Origin: Chondrosia reniformis
Lineage: Eukaryota; Porifera; Demospongiae; Chondrillida; Chondrillidae
Assembly: GCA_947172415.1 (NCBI GenBank)
Contig: OX359197.1
Location: 1,054,001-1,118,000 of the forward strand
Length of the DNA: 64,000 nucleotides
Direction: 5' to 3'
The translations under genes were made by a program, and so were the position numbers. Below the pieces are notes generated by a model, which saw only the letters and a list, made by a program, of their open reading frames with translations, did not search any database and was not told where the DNA came from. Shown one piece after another: positions 1 to 15,300 of the stretch (position 1 is the stretch's first letter; every line of letters starts with the position of its first letter).

Positions 1-231
1 TGTTATATACATCTTTGTTTACAAGAACATTATGACTTAATCAGTTGGTCATTGTTTTTATCTTGCTGTATCAAATTTAAAATTTCCATTAACTTTACTT
101 TTTGTATGTACATATTTCATAGGGGAGCATGTATACATGCACCTTTTTTATATATATAACTCTGAGGTACGTACGTATAAAAAATAAATTCAATTCTTCA
201 TGTACGTACTTGAATACAATATATAACTTAC

Positions 232-396
232 CCGTAGCAGGTAGAAGATTAGTTGCTGTAGTTGTTTGATCTTCACACAGATAAATTGTGACATTAATTG
301 GAAAGTCGTGATTGCCCTTCTTTTCAATGCAAATTTTAACAACATCATCGTCTTCTTTCACAAATGTTTCATTTTTTGAAAAACTGAATGTCACAG
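232..396 (-). CDS. Calx-beta domain 18, N-terminal half only (window edge)
   Basis: Residues about 2057-2111. VTFSFSKNETFVKEDDDVV with C1 in VKICIEK and C2 in IYLCEDQ, so a four-cysteine type is expected. A GTAAGT donor follows at 226-231; the C-half would lie left of the window. Confidence 0.83.
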
Positions 397-3300
397 CTAC
401 AAAAATGAGTATAGCATCCTTGTTTATTACTGGTATGTTATGTAAGTATCTGTTGTAATAGATACACATAGCATATGTTATATATATTAGGTTAATGTAA
501 TATAGGTACATAATGTATAGAATTAGTTTTTGTGAAAAGGAGTTACATACAGTTGTACATATACACACACTAGAAACAATCATTACAAATGAAAATATCA
601 CTTAAGAGGTTACATTTAGTACTTTTAAACACCACTGCAAGAGTCACTTACAGTCATCATCAAATATTGTTATTTCAGATGTCACTTCAGTAGTTGCTAT
701 TCTGTCACCTTCCACAACGAAGAGTGTAACAAGAAACGTTTCATCTGGCTCAACATAGTTGTCATTTATGATGTCAACACGGACTTCGATGATGTCCATG
801 TCAGGGGGAACAGTGACTCTGAATGTCACTGCTTCATAATCACTTCCATCTAATAAGACCAATCAGGAAAAGGATGCAGCATAGCTAATTGACCTTTTAC
901 AGATCAGAAGATTAATTAGGCATCCCTATATAGTGATTATATTGGTTTTTGTTTGAAAGCTATGACTATATAATAATACAGTGCAAGTTACAATATACTA
1001 AGGTAATGTAATATAATATAAATAATTCATATGGCTCCAAGAAAGGACCTAGAAACAGAATGAGCATATTATCATAAAGTTTAGGGTATAAATTTCATTT
1101 TAAATTAAGGGATGTTTCATTTAGGTCTCCGTTTGTTAGAAAACGGAGGACAAAGTGTGCATATAAATGGTCATAGGACTATAATATATATATACAGCAT
1201 ACTGCTATACATACAACCTTACTTTCTGCTTCTCCATCAAAAGTATGAATTTCAACTATAAACTCCGAGGTATGTAAAGGTGGTCGATTGATTTCAAAGT
1301 TTATTTCTATAAATCCATCATCCTCAAAAACAATATAATCTTTGACAAAAATTGTTATGTTTGTAGCATCTATAAAAACAAACAAACAACAACAACAACA
1401 AGTGTAGATATGTAATATAAGATGCTCTTGCCAGAAAATAGCATGTACAGTATATATACTGTAGTATTGTATGTATTGTACATATATACAGTATATCTGT
1501 ACATCTGCATGTATATACCATGTAATGAATAGAGGATAAATGAATGATTTCTGCCTGTATGCATAGATGTATACACTTATACTCACCATCATCAATTATA
1601 ATGATCTCTGTGGTGTTTATAAAAGTAGTAATGTTAGGATCAGGCACGATGCACAGTTTAAATGTCTCCGTATCCTCTGTAACATTGTCGTTGATAATGG
1701 TTGAACGGATGGATTTACAGTCTGTGTTACTATAAGGTTTTAGGGTAACGGTAGTAGGTTTGTAAATGAAGTCTTCTCCAGCTGTGGAAAAGAGACATAA
1801 CATGACATACAAAGCAGATGATATAAAGGAAAGTACGTAAATTGTTAAGTGAAGGTATTATCCATAAGAGAGACTTTATTTCGTATGAGTGCGACACTAA
1901 CCAAAGTTTAAAATTATACAACCAAACGTTTTGACAACTATTCAGCTGTCTTCATCAGTGGTATCATACAGCAAATGAGAGATGGGGGAGATGACTGATG
2001 AAGACAACTGAGTAGTTGTTGAAACGTTTGGTTGTATAATTTTAAACTTCGGTTAGTGTTGTGCTCATACGAATTAAAGGTGGATTGTCCTAACCACTCA
2101 GAGAGACTTTGTTTGTATGTTGAGGCTATGAACTGAGATTGAGGAATTGATCTCAGCTGGGGGAATTTACAATTTCAATCATTTATTGCACATAGGATAA
2201 TAGCACTATAAAAGCATAGAAATAAGCAGCTTTTAAAAGTCTTAAACCTCACTATTCTGAAATGAACATTTTAAAAAATAGCCCCAGTAGTGTAGTTGTT
2301 TCAGAGAAGTTTCACTGTTCACATAGTGTGAGTGCCACGTTCCTCTATTGCTCACCTATAGCAAGGCCGTCTGCATCTGTACAAAGGATTACTTCTACAT
2401 CAATTTTCTGTGAACAGTTTGTGGATGTTATGCAAATGGACTGTACTACACCAATAGATTCTAAGACTTCCATTTTTGTCTGTGAAAAGCTAACAGAACA
2501 ATCGTCAACTACAGATGCGGAAAAGTACGTAATGTAGCTATATACACAAAGATAAGTTTACAGGTTCAAAGCAGTACTTATGTATATATAAACAAGGCAG
2601 TACAATATATTTACACATAGTGCAATGAAGCTACGTATATATGGATGATAGAAGGGATAAACAAACTCTTCATTACATACAAGCTCCTTCAAAGCTCTAA
2701 TGGCATACATATTTATAATACATCTGACAACTGTATATTTAGGCTTAGAATTTGTATGTCTGAATTTTGACTCTTAGAGTATATCTAAAGATGCTGATAA
2801 AAGTTCTACCAAACAGTATCTTTAGATGCTCTAAAGGTGGAGAGATTAATCGTCAAAAAGATAAGTTTAATGCAGTTAGAAGAACTTTATATTCTAGCTT
2901 AATTTTTATAAAGATGCTTCAGAATGCATATTCAAACAACAACTGGTACCTTCATCATCAATGATCACAACTACCGCTGTGTTATTAGGACCAATTTCAA
3001 CATTGTCAGTTACAGGTGTTATACAACCACCAAATGCTTCCAACATTTCAAACATGATGTCATCCAAAAGGGTTATGTTAGCACATTCTTTATAAGAATT
3101 TGAAACAAAAGTAATTATCTCATTAAACCCGATATAGTCAAAAGTGCCTCCTGATCCAAATCCTGATTCAGCAAAATCATATTCATCTTCGTCAATATGC
3201 TCTTTACAGGTAGAAAGTTTCACTTTTGCCTCTGTTGAGATGATAGTATCAGATTTTTCTAAACAGAATTCTACATAGGGGGTATTCTCTTTTACATGAA

Positions 3301-6300
3301 TAATGGTGTTGACAAATTGAATTATGACATCATTATCAAGAATAGTAACCAAAGATGTTTCCTTGACTGATATTGGATTGTTTTCACTGCCTTCATCTAC
3401 TACAGTTAGGTGAATGGTAAATGTTTCACTAGGTTCCTGAAGGAAATCATCGTTAATCACAACATTGAATGGGATGAAATTATCATTTGGTGTTATTGAG
3501 ATATTCTTCGTGAAGCTTTCATAGTCAAATGAACCTATATATATTGTAATGTCCAAGAACACATTAGAAAATATGCAGGAATATATGAAAATAATACAGT
3601 GTGAATTTATATGATTGAAGTGGCCAGTATAATCTATTACTCCTTAATATTATAGAGAAGTAATGAGTGTGAACAAGTTCTACTGTATAGTTCAATACAA
3701 TTCACACACATTCATACGTACATATATGTACCACTAATAATATGTAGTATATACGTATAATATTCTACATATTATTTTTATATGTATATAATCCCTATAT
3801 GGTCCATTTTACTGTCCAATTTGAAGACTTACTAATAGCAGTGATGTCCGAGGTGGATACGGACACTGTGATGGGAGAAATCACAAATCCATCAACTTCA
3901 ATTAGGGCAATGAAGGATCCTATATTCTCTTGAACAGTATAATCTTTAATACTTAGAAACACTCCTACATAAATAATCAAATACAAAAGGTTTGTATATA
4001 AATAAATAACATACTGTACATATATTTTTGTAAAGACATTTGTATAATTGTATACATTTATATTCATTTTATATTAGCTTTGAAGTCATGTGATTTTGAT
4101 GTGCATACAAAAAGATTCCCAAAGAGCGCTAGCGCAATGTTAGCAAAATGATTTTTGTCTAAACATGAGGCTGAGAGAATATAGGAAATGTGAGACAAAT
4201 TTATGCACATTTATTAAGGGCTTTAATACTGTGATTGCTTCAGAAATTAATACGAGATAATCAATGTAACAACTTATATTACTTCAGCATAATCATAATG
4301 TAAGATCTACGTACGTACATATGATTGATAAGGAAATTGTACTCATAGATATGTACATAGATACAGTATGTAGTATAGCAATGGGTCTCTATATTATTGT
4401 TATATACGTACATACACATATAAAGTATACTCTACATAGCAATGGGTCTCTATATTATTGTTATATACGTACACTTATAAAGTATACTCAACATAGCAAT
4501 GGGTCTCTATATTATTGTTATATACGTACACTTATAAAGTATACTCTACATAGCAATGGGTCTCTATATTATTGTTATATACGTACACTTATAAAGTATA
4601 CTCAACATAGCAATGGGTCTCTATATTATTGTTATATACGTACACTTATAAAGTATACTCTACATAGCAATGGGTCTCTATATTATTGTTATATATGTAC
4701 ACTTATAAAGTATACTCTACATAGCAATGGGTCTCTATATTATTGTTATATACGTACACTTATAAAGTATACTCTACATAGCAATGGGTCTCTATAGTAT
4801 TGTTATATACGTACACTTATAAAGTATACTCTACATAGCAATGGGTCTCTATATTATTGTTATATACGTACACTCATATATGTCATACACAATGATGCAG
4901 AGAGGAACTTACCGTCATTATCAATAATGATAACTTCGGATGTGAAGACATCCTTTGTAGTGGTGATATTTATCGGTAGATTAGAGGTAGTAAGGTCAAT
5001 GAAAAAGTTTTCATTTATCTCTGGAACTATATCATCCACAATTTCCACTTCAACCTGAATTTTTGTGTCTCCAGGGTTCAATATGACAGTAGTAGTGGTT
5101 ACAGTAAAATCACTACTAACTACATAAGAAGAATACATAGAAAAAAAACCTTTAAGAACATTCATAACAAAAAATAAATAATAATGACAATATTGACCTC
5201 AATATGAATATATACGTACTAACTCTCTGCTCTCCTTAATTTAATGGGAAAAATATACGTACATTATGCTGCATGTCCATCTAATACTCCATTTGACTTG
5301 GTAATAAAATAAGGTCTCTTAGTCATATTATAATCAGTAAATGAAAACACACACATACACATTCTCTGTATACAAATAATCCTTGATCTAAGGTATGATG
5401 ACTTAATATTTACATGCTATTTACATATGTTTAATGGAGAATACGGTTGTACCTTCTATATAGGAGATTAAATTACAAAACCTTGGTAACACAGATTAAT
5501 GTATACATTTATCAAGAGGGTTATCGAGGAGGCACTTACTGAAGGCAGTTCCATTTCGTATGTTCACGTCCACTGTAATGGGTCTAGTGAATGTTCCATC
5601 CACGTTAACATTTATTTCCACTATCACTGTTCCTGTGTCTTCAATGAATCTATATATAGCTTCTTCAAAACTGATTATAACATCATCTATGAGTAAAATG
5701 TGTCAACAAGGATGGAAGAAACATGTGATTGCAATCTTTCAATCATGAATACATTTAGAAATCTGTATCTATTCTTACATATATGTACACATAACATGGT
5801 CTAATAATGAATAGTCAATTAACTATTAAGTATATAGAATGTTGTATACAAACTACCTTCTACTTAAAACTTTTTAAGATTATAGTTTCCACAGCGACCT
5901 CCAGCACATTGGAGAAAAGGGTACATTTCTGATTGGTGATAATTCTATACCTACCAGTGGCTATGATGCCGTCTGAAATTTCCACAACTGCTGTATCTTT
6001 ATCGCCTATTAGAATATGACTATGGTCTTCCCTTTTTGTGAGGCAAACACCAAATGTTTCTTCTTGCTCTTCTTCATTATCCTCCAAAATGGTTATCCTG
6101 CTACATTTTTCAAACTCATCTGGGCCAAATATTATCTCTCTGAGATTGAATGTCACAAAATCAATATTTGGTGTGGCTGGTTCAGTTCCATTCTTTTCAA
6201 CAGGACAAGCGGATATGAATACTTTGGTGTCTGATGTTGTAGTATTGTACTTGACTAAACAGACTTCAGCAAAGCCATCCGTTTCTGACACAAAATACTC

Positions 6301-9300
6301 AATTTCTTTGAACTCCACAAGAACCACTATACAGTAGACAATATTAATATATAGTATACACAAAGTGCATGTCATATTGCCATCACAATTGTATCTCAGT
6401 GGCAGAGCAACTGGTGGTCATAACCAGCTGTCCTGGGTTTGATTCTCAGCAATTGCTTCTTTCGTGTTTTGACTGATTATACGTACATATATATACTGTA
6501 TGCATATACGTATACATATATACGTACATATATACTGTACTGTATGTACACATAAAGTGTTATAAGGTGTTTAGGTAATAGTCTCCACTGATCTGGTTAA
6601 TTCTACTAAATTCTATTGTTGCTGAGAGCTTATTCAGTAGAATTAACTAGTATGTACGCATATAAATATACAACATGTACGTATGCACATATGATATGGA
6701 TCACTTACTGTCATCATCTATGATCACAACTGTAATAGTCTCACTGACGACAACCGTCTTATTCCCGGCATCAGGTTTCAGGGTGATGTTAACTGTCTTA
6801 TTAGTTTCATCAATGTCCATGTCATCTGGTACCGTGATGGTTACAGTAAATGTGTTGTTTCCCGTGGTCTTGTTGAAATCAATTGGACTTATGGTCACAT
6901 TAATTGGAACTAATAAATGGAAATTAATAACGATAACTCTAATGTGACTCACATGCAATATTAATTAATCCAAAGGGGTCTGTTTTGAGAAATTACAAAC
7001 TGTAAAACCCTTCATATTAACATTTTATGGTCACTTAAATGTTTATTATTACGTATGCGCAGTAATGTGGAGCAAGTATTTACAACAAATGCTAAATTTA
7101 ATGGACGCTAATAATTCATATATGGTAAAACGCTAATCATATATAGTAAAACGCTAAATATAATGGACATAAATATTAAGGGTTTTACAGTATCGGCATG
7201 TACGTATGTATATACACAAAGTATACGTATATTTATGCCCGGACACCTATGCAACCTCCCACGTGGCTTTGGCAACAAGGGAGGCAGGGGCAGTAGCTAC
7301 CGTAGCTGAGATGAAGAAGACCATCAAATATGTAGAGCTGGTTAGGACCCACCATGTGGCCCCTCTGGCAGTCGAGACATCTGGTGTGTTTGGCCAGGGG
7401 GCCCGTGATTTTCTCTCAGAATTGGGCAGACGCCTGATCCGGGTCACTGGAGATCCACTCTCCCGAAGCTACTTATCACAACAAATTTCAGTGGCCATGC
7501 AAAGAGGCAATGCTGCCTCTGTGCTGGGCACCTTTGAACAATGTACCGTTCATGACAATTAATCTTATTATATTATATTATTTATTATTTATGATTGGTA
7601 GGAAAAACTTAACATGTTTCGCATATGTCAATAGGAGGTTCTACACCAGTAAAGGAGTATACTGTATACAGTATGATACGTTCAATGTTTTGTAGATTGT
7701 ACTTATAACTCAATTCAAATACTTATATGTATACCTAATGCTTGTATGTAAGTACTGATATATGAGAGACACACTTGAAACTCCTTCAATTTCTGTTGTG
7801 ATGGTAATATTGGTGGTTGGCGTGACATCTCCGATGATTGTTACCGTGACTGTAACTGTGCCATTCTCGGGCACAACAACGACATTCTTATCAATAGTCA
7901 GAGTGATTTCTGTAGAGCAAGAGAAAGCAGTTTGACCCTTCAAAATGATTTTATTACATTTAAGCTGTTCAGGTATTTTTAGTCAAGACATGAAAAAATA
8001 TTAAAAAAATGAAGTACAGTGTAGTTTAGAATAAGATTTATTGAGCATCAGTACAATAATCAATTAGTTTGATATCAAAACTTATTAAATTTATGTTGCT
8101 AATGCTCAATAAACCATATCAGTGTTCACAACAAATACTCCACTACTCTTTCAATGGGCAAAGTAATACTAAAAAAACTATGTATTATGGAAAAAATATA
8201 AAGCATAAAAAATAACCATCATTTTAAAGAAGCATCTATTGCACATTTTCCCCTCTTCATGATGATTTTAGTTACTTGTGGTTAGTTATCACTTCGATTA
8301 TGTTCATATACTGTACTTCTTATAATTTATAATTTTTAACATACAATCTTATTTCAAACTTGCAATGTAAAGAGGTGCACTTACTATCATTATCTTTAAT
8401 TACAACAGTAAATATGTCTTTATCCCCAGGAAATGTGTGATTGGTGACTGGTTCCAGACAGAGATAAAATGTTTCATCATCTTCTGCTGTAGAATCATCA
8501 ATTGTTCCAACAGATTCAATGCATGCTATAGTCTGGTTGCTGTCAAATATGACCATTTCCTCCACAGGATTAAAATCATCATTTTCTGGGAATAATAAGA
8601 CATGTTGGCTAATTGAACGTTAAACACTCATATCAAACTGTATATTAATCCTGTATAATATACTTTGACTATATTCACATATGTACATATTTAATAATAC
8701 AAGTCAGCATTATCCTATACATAGGTACTGTACATATTAAATTGCCTATACAATGAGATGATTACTTTCCGCCATGCTGTTAGATGTAATTCCATCTGGT
8801 TTGCAGTCATTCACAGTAACAATAACTTTAGAATTATCCTCGTGAAATCCGCTCCTGATCAAACATACACTAAATGTGTCTCCTTCAGTGACAATTATTT
8901 TATCAACTTCAAATTCTACAAATATTGCTACAGAGATATATAAATAGAAATAAATGTCAATGTGTATTTACGTAGTAACAAGAATAATAAAATGTAAAAA
9001 ATATCTGTTATTTCATGTTGCCGAGAGCTCAGTATTTAGGAAGAATTAATCAGGTCCATAATGCAATCAGATTGTACAACTTGCTATATATAGTTTTATA
9101 TTACAAATACACACCATACGTACGTACGTATGTACATCTGAACATTCATTTTATGTATATACATGCATGTAACTATGCTGGTGTTGAAGATACTAAAAAT
9201 ATGATAGGTACAACTACAGACAATTAATCCCAAATAAAAATCTATTGAAAGTACAGCTCCTTAGGGATGATCTATACATATTCTGACTTACAATCATCAT

Positions 9301-12300
9301 CAATGATGGTAAGGATAACTTTGTCCTTTTCTCCAATAATAACATCATCTGCGGTGATCATACAAATTCCAAACTTTTCCATCGCTTCTACTAAGACATC
9401 ATCAATGATGGGAATATCATGACACTTTCGGAACTCCCCCGGCCTAAATGACAGCTCTACCATGCTGTAAATAAAGTCAATATTAGTTCCGTTGTGTTCA
9501 GCTGGGTCCCCATCTAAAAGTCCATCTGTGCAAAGTACAAGTTTTACTGCTTTAACTGTAACTGAATCCCCAGTTTTCACTGCACAGATTGTAGCAATCT
9601 CTTCAGTCTCCTTTACAACAACAGTTGTCTCTGTAAACTCAATGGAGACTCCTAAACGAGTGGAAAGACAATTAAATAGAATTAAAATTAGAATGTATAC
9701 AACCAATAGCAGGGAAATTAAGGAAACTTCAAAAAACAATAGACAATATTATTGTATTTGCCAGAAATTTCAGTTAATGAAGTAATATAACTAAAGTTTG
9801 TGAAAATACTATATTTAGGTATGTAAATATATATATATGTATATCTATGAACTAAATTCGTCCTGTACAATCAATCACACATCACAACTAACTATCGTTG
9901 TCCAGAATTATGACATCTGCAACTCGGTTAGTTACATTAATGTAAGGATTACCAAATCCTTCATCGACAACAGTCATTACTAGATCAAAAGTTTCAGTAA
10001 ACTCTTGCACGTTGTCATCAATTACATCAACTGTAAAGATGGCACTTCTCTGTCCAGGAACTATTGTAATCTCTGAAACCGTCCTTACATAGTCCATCCC
10101 AGCTGCATGTAAAATGGTAGATATATTAAAGAAATAATAAAATCTATTTGCACATGTAGCATACGTACATGTTTATACAGTACCAATATCACCTGTACGT
10201 ATATAATCTACGTACATACGTATATATGTATGTACGTATGCACAGGCATATTATTCAAATGAAATCCTTTTATAAAACATTGGATTTTCACACTCCCCAC
10301 TCATATCTCTTGAGGAGCACAACAGGTGGGACCATAGCTTAGTTAATGCATCACTTACAGATGGCAGATCCATTCACTGTTCTGATTTCCAATGTGAAAT
10401 TAGTGGCTATAGGCCCAACGATTGAAATGGGAATCTCTACTGTGCCAACATCTTCATTGACCATAATTCCATCAAATGTTATTATAATAGCTACATAAAC
10501 ATAGGTATTGTATATTTACTGTACAGTAGGTTTGGTATATATGTATGTATACGTATGTTGCAGACTTATAAGTTTAAAACATCACAGAGCAAGCTGTATG
10601 TATTGTCATAAAGAGGCACACCCTGTAATTAAATCAGCCATTGTACTTACTATCATCATCCTCAATAATTACTGTGTGAACCTCAAAGGCATCAATTATA
10701 GTTCTATTGTTATCTGAGTTCAAACAAAGATCAAAGCTTTCTGGTACTTCATTCAAGTCATCCATTAAAATTGAAACTCTGTAAATAAATTTATTGATTC
10801 CAGTTTCAAAGACAAACTCTTTCTCTTCAGCAACAAAGTCCACATTCACTATATAAAACAAATCAATTGTATTATCACGTTCTATCAGGCATTCTATGAA
10901 ATGTTACGAAATAAATAAGACTGTCAAACATACATATACATAAAGCACATATCTCGGATTAAGATCTATACGTACGTACGTATGTAGATACAATTGCTCA
11001 ATAGAAAAATTAATGATAATTACATACGTACATTTGTATATTTATGATGTACCATGTACTGTACATATGTGGAAAAATATTTTTACTTTAACCACACTAA
11101 AGATGCTTAATAAAAAACTCACAACATCACATAATCAAGTTCAAATTAAGCTATCAAAATATCTCAACTAATTTAATGTGTATACAAAGGATTGAATGGG
11201 TACGTGCGTGGGAGATGGTATCTTCCCGGGTTATCTTATATTTGTTGTTTACACCTTTTTAAGACGTGATGACGGTAAAGACAATTGATAAAAGTGGAAT
11301 GAATGTATTCGTTACATGAAAACAACAATGTTGGTAAAGCGATCATAATCTGGCGAAATTAGATACATCAGGTACCTTGTGCCTTATGGTGGAAAGACGA
11401 GGATTCATCACAGATGTTCACAGTCACACTAAGTGGGATAGTTTGAAAACCTCTCTTCACAATGAAAATCTCAACTTCTCCAACATCTTCATTCACTGTA
11501 GTCTCCCTATCCCTGAACCCAACCATAACGGCTGTTGTAGAAGGAAAAGATAAAATGGGTGATCAATTTATCAAATTTGAAAAATATCACTACATGAATT
11601 ATATCACTATGTAGTATAAATAGTGCCCATTCTAAAGAGAAAGTTTTTCATATAGCTTCCACTTTATTACTGGACCAAGATTAAAATCATCAATTTAGTT
11701 TCAAAAGTAGCTACTGTAGGCTGTTGAGTAACTTACAATCATCGTCAATGATTCGAACAGTTGTAGTGTTGATTGAGCCAATGAATACATTGCTTTGCAC
11801 TTGTATGAGACAAAGACCAAATTCCTCAATTTCTTCTACAACAATATCATCAGTAATGGATACATCTGGGCAGATTTGCGTCTCAACAGGCTGAAAAGAG
11901 ATTCGGGAATCAAATTCTGTATAATCCCCACTGAAATCACCTGCAACAATGAAAATGAGATATGAAGGTCATATCAAACTACATACTTACAACAAATAGA
12001 GTCAAACACTGTATACAAATCAGGCACTGGAAATTGGCAAGCAGTACAGCCAAACGTTACATGTGAACATACTGTACATATACGTATTATGTAAGCACAC
12101 TGCTTGTGCGTGTGTGTGTGCATGTGTGAGTGTGTGTGCATGTGTGAGTGTGTGTGAGTGTCTGAGTGAGTGTGTGGGTGTATGTGGGTGTATGTGTGTG
12201 CATGTGTGAGTGTGTGTGAGTGTCTGAGTGAGTGTGTGTGTGTATGTGGGTGTATGTGGGTGTATGTGGGTGTGTGTGGACCAGTAACTTTACATCGCAT

Positions 12301-15300
12301 GCACACACGTGCATGCGAGTGAGGGTACTGTAAGTGTGTGTGTGAGTTAACACATCAGTCAATCAGCCATACCACTATAAGCACTGTTTTCTATTGCTTC
12401 TGGTGCTTGAAGTGCTACTTTATCACAAGTCATCACTCGAACTGTGGAAATTGCCGTTGTCAGACCAGTCTTTACCAGACAGACAGTGAGTTTTCTATCC
12501 TCCTCTCCAACAACCAGGAAACTCTCAAGAAACTCAACCTCAACGGCTGCACAACATTCAAAACAAACATGTAAACAAAGTTGCACAACATTCAAAACAA
12601 ACATGTAAACATAGTTGCACAACATTCAAAACAAACATGTAAACACAGTTGCACAACGTTCAACAAACATGTAAACACAGTTGCACAATATTCACAACAA
12701 ACATGTACACTAAGATATACTGTATCAGTCTTATCTACTTCATAAATATGAAGTACTAATTTAATGAGTACCATATATGCATATATGACAAATGCTACTT
12801 TGAGTACAAAACATATCAGATATAAGATACAGTACATGGAAACAATACAGAAAACATTTGAACTAAATGAATTATTCCTTAATAATCATCTTATAAAGAG
12901 AGTTCCCATCTGTCCAGTGGAAATCGGATAGTTATTGTAGTACCCACAAAACAGGGGTATATACGTAGGAAGTTATTCCATGGAGGGATACCACACACTA
13001 ATAGATCACCTGCTTGCCTCAGATAGATCACCACTATTACAAATTTTGTTTCTGACACGTATTACATTTGATATATCCCACAACAGCTCATTTGAAATAG
13101 AACCTATGTCTGGCTACAGGGATAATCTATATACGTATATATAGGAATGTGCCACTTCTGAGTTCCCACCTTGTTTGTGTACCACTACTGGCTCACTATT
13201 TACACACACCAGCATATATGACACCTTATTAAAGGATTTGATTACTCGTAATTGTATAAATAAGTATTGGTTTGTCCTTCATCCTTTGTGCTCGTTCTAT
13301 AAAATATGTAATTGCATTCATTACTCACAGTCATCATCCAGGATGGTAACCGTGGAAACCCTTGAAGTAGTAGTCACTCTTGACACAGTTCGGTTAACAG
13401 TGAAACTGACTTGAAATCTTTCCGACTCCTCCACAATTCTGTCATCAATGATACTTATGACAACATCAAAAGAGCTTCTACCCGAAGGAATCACAACTTC
13501 CTTCAAAACTTTGACATAGTCAATATCCTCTATAAATAGAATAGAAACAAGAAATTGCAAATGAAAATAGAAAGATTAGATTACTTATATTTTTCTAACA
13601 GATTTTTGAAGAGAACATTGCATTGCAAATACTCAATAATCGAAATAACAGTACAACTAGCTGTGCAGAAGGAAATGTAACTGCCATCATTGGAAACACG
13701 GGAAGAGCCAATAGCCATGAACGATATACCTACATGCTTTAATAATCATTTATGACATTTCATAAGAACTCCAACCAATACATATTAACAACATTAAGAT
13801 TAAAATGTATGCGCACACTGTAGCTAAGAAATTTATCTTTTATGTCAATCAAGTATTGTACGTACGTATATACATAACCGCTATATACTCATACATACGT
13901 ACGTACATACACCTCTTGACTATATAGGCTACCTGTTGCTGAGTTTGAGATTTCTGTTGTTTCGACTGTTAGAAAGAGGTCTTCATCTAGAACTCCTCCG
14001 ATTAGCACAATTGGAATTGTGACCATTCCGAAACTTTCAATTACTTCTACCGAAGTGACACTGAAAGTGAGAGATACGTCTACAGGAAGAAGAAGAAGAA
14101 GAACAGATTTTAGAGTTAAGTGACTCTACTTTATCTTGTAGTAAATGCTGCAAAGCTTGATTTTGAAGAAAAACAGTAATGTGCATACATTCCACCCAAC
14201 ACTATGTATGAACCACTAATTGTTTGGCAGATAATTATTCAATGAACAACTTGATTAAAATCCACCATTCCATCAAATATTATGGCCACCAATATTAGCT
14301 ACAGTACATGGTATAGAATATATTCATAAAGCAAAAACACTTGCTATCAACAACATGTATACTGTATATATGTGCATATACGTGCTCACCATCCTCATCA
14401 ATGATGGTTACTGTAGTTTGATCCAAGTCTCCGACTGTCACACGACCTTCAAGTGTGTAGTTTGGAACAATTAAATGTGCCACAAAGTCTTCATCTGGTT
14501 CAAGAACATTGTCATCAATAATGACGATGCTAGTAGTACTTCTCGGGTTGCCCGTAGTGAAGGTTGCCGTGACAAGATCAGTGGAAAAATCAGATCCACC
14601 TGAGATGAATGACAAACAAGGTACGTACATATGTAGATTGACATTTCAGTTCAGGTTCTTCTAAAAAGATAATTATACAGGTAGTATGGATCATTTTATG
14701 TCACTTAACATTATGAACATGGAGTGGTATGTTGATGTTGATTGTGCATTTGTATATGGCCCGAAAAAAACATGGTGGCCGTATTCAATGTATGTATTAC
14801 GGATTAACATGATAAATCGGCAGTGAATACGTCTTTAGTAACTGGAGGTAAGAAAGTACAATTATCCAAGTCAAAGAGTTTCTTGATAAACCTACTACTG
14901 GTTTTAAGCACTAGTCAAATATGTTAACATGTTAGCGCGTTGCCATGGTAGCAGTTACAGTACAAAGAATATGTAATACAATACTAAATGTACATACATT
15001 TTTCATGCTAAAAGTACATTGCAGTTAATCAACCATAGATGCCAACAACACAATGTCATACCTGTAGCTAGCTATATATATATACAAATAAGATTTATAA
15101 CATTCTATATAATAATGTTAACAGTTTTACTATGTTAAAATACGTATTTCCTATATAAGTACGTAGGTAATAGAATAAGGATTCCTTATAACTGCGTCGA
15201 ACTTATCTTTGGGATGGTATATCCTTCGACTTTTCAGCATTTAAAAACGCATCAGTCACTGAAGATGACCTCCAGGGTCGAAACGTTTGACAAAGAAACA

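Noticed and set aside
4321-4872. CRISPR-like array or repeat protein
   Set aside because: Head-to-tail minisatellite without unique spacers, in a eukaryotic intron.
6391-6472. tRNA gene
   Set aside because: A- and B-box-like motifs are present but the acceptor and anticodon stems do not pair; the shared tail with a second copy indicates a SINE.
11974-12362. Histidine/threonine-rich frames
   Set aside because: Translation of a GT-rich microsatellite; low complexity only.
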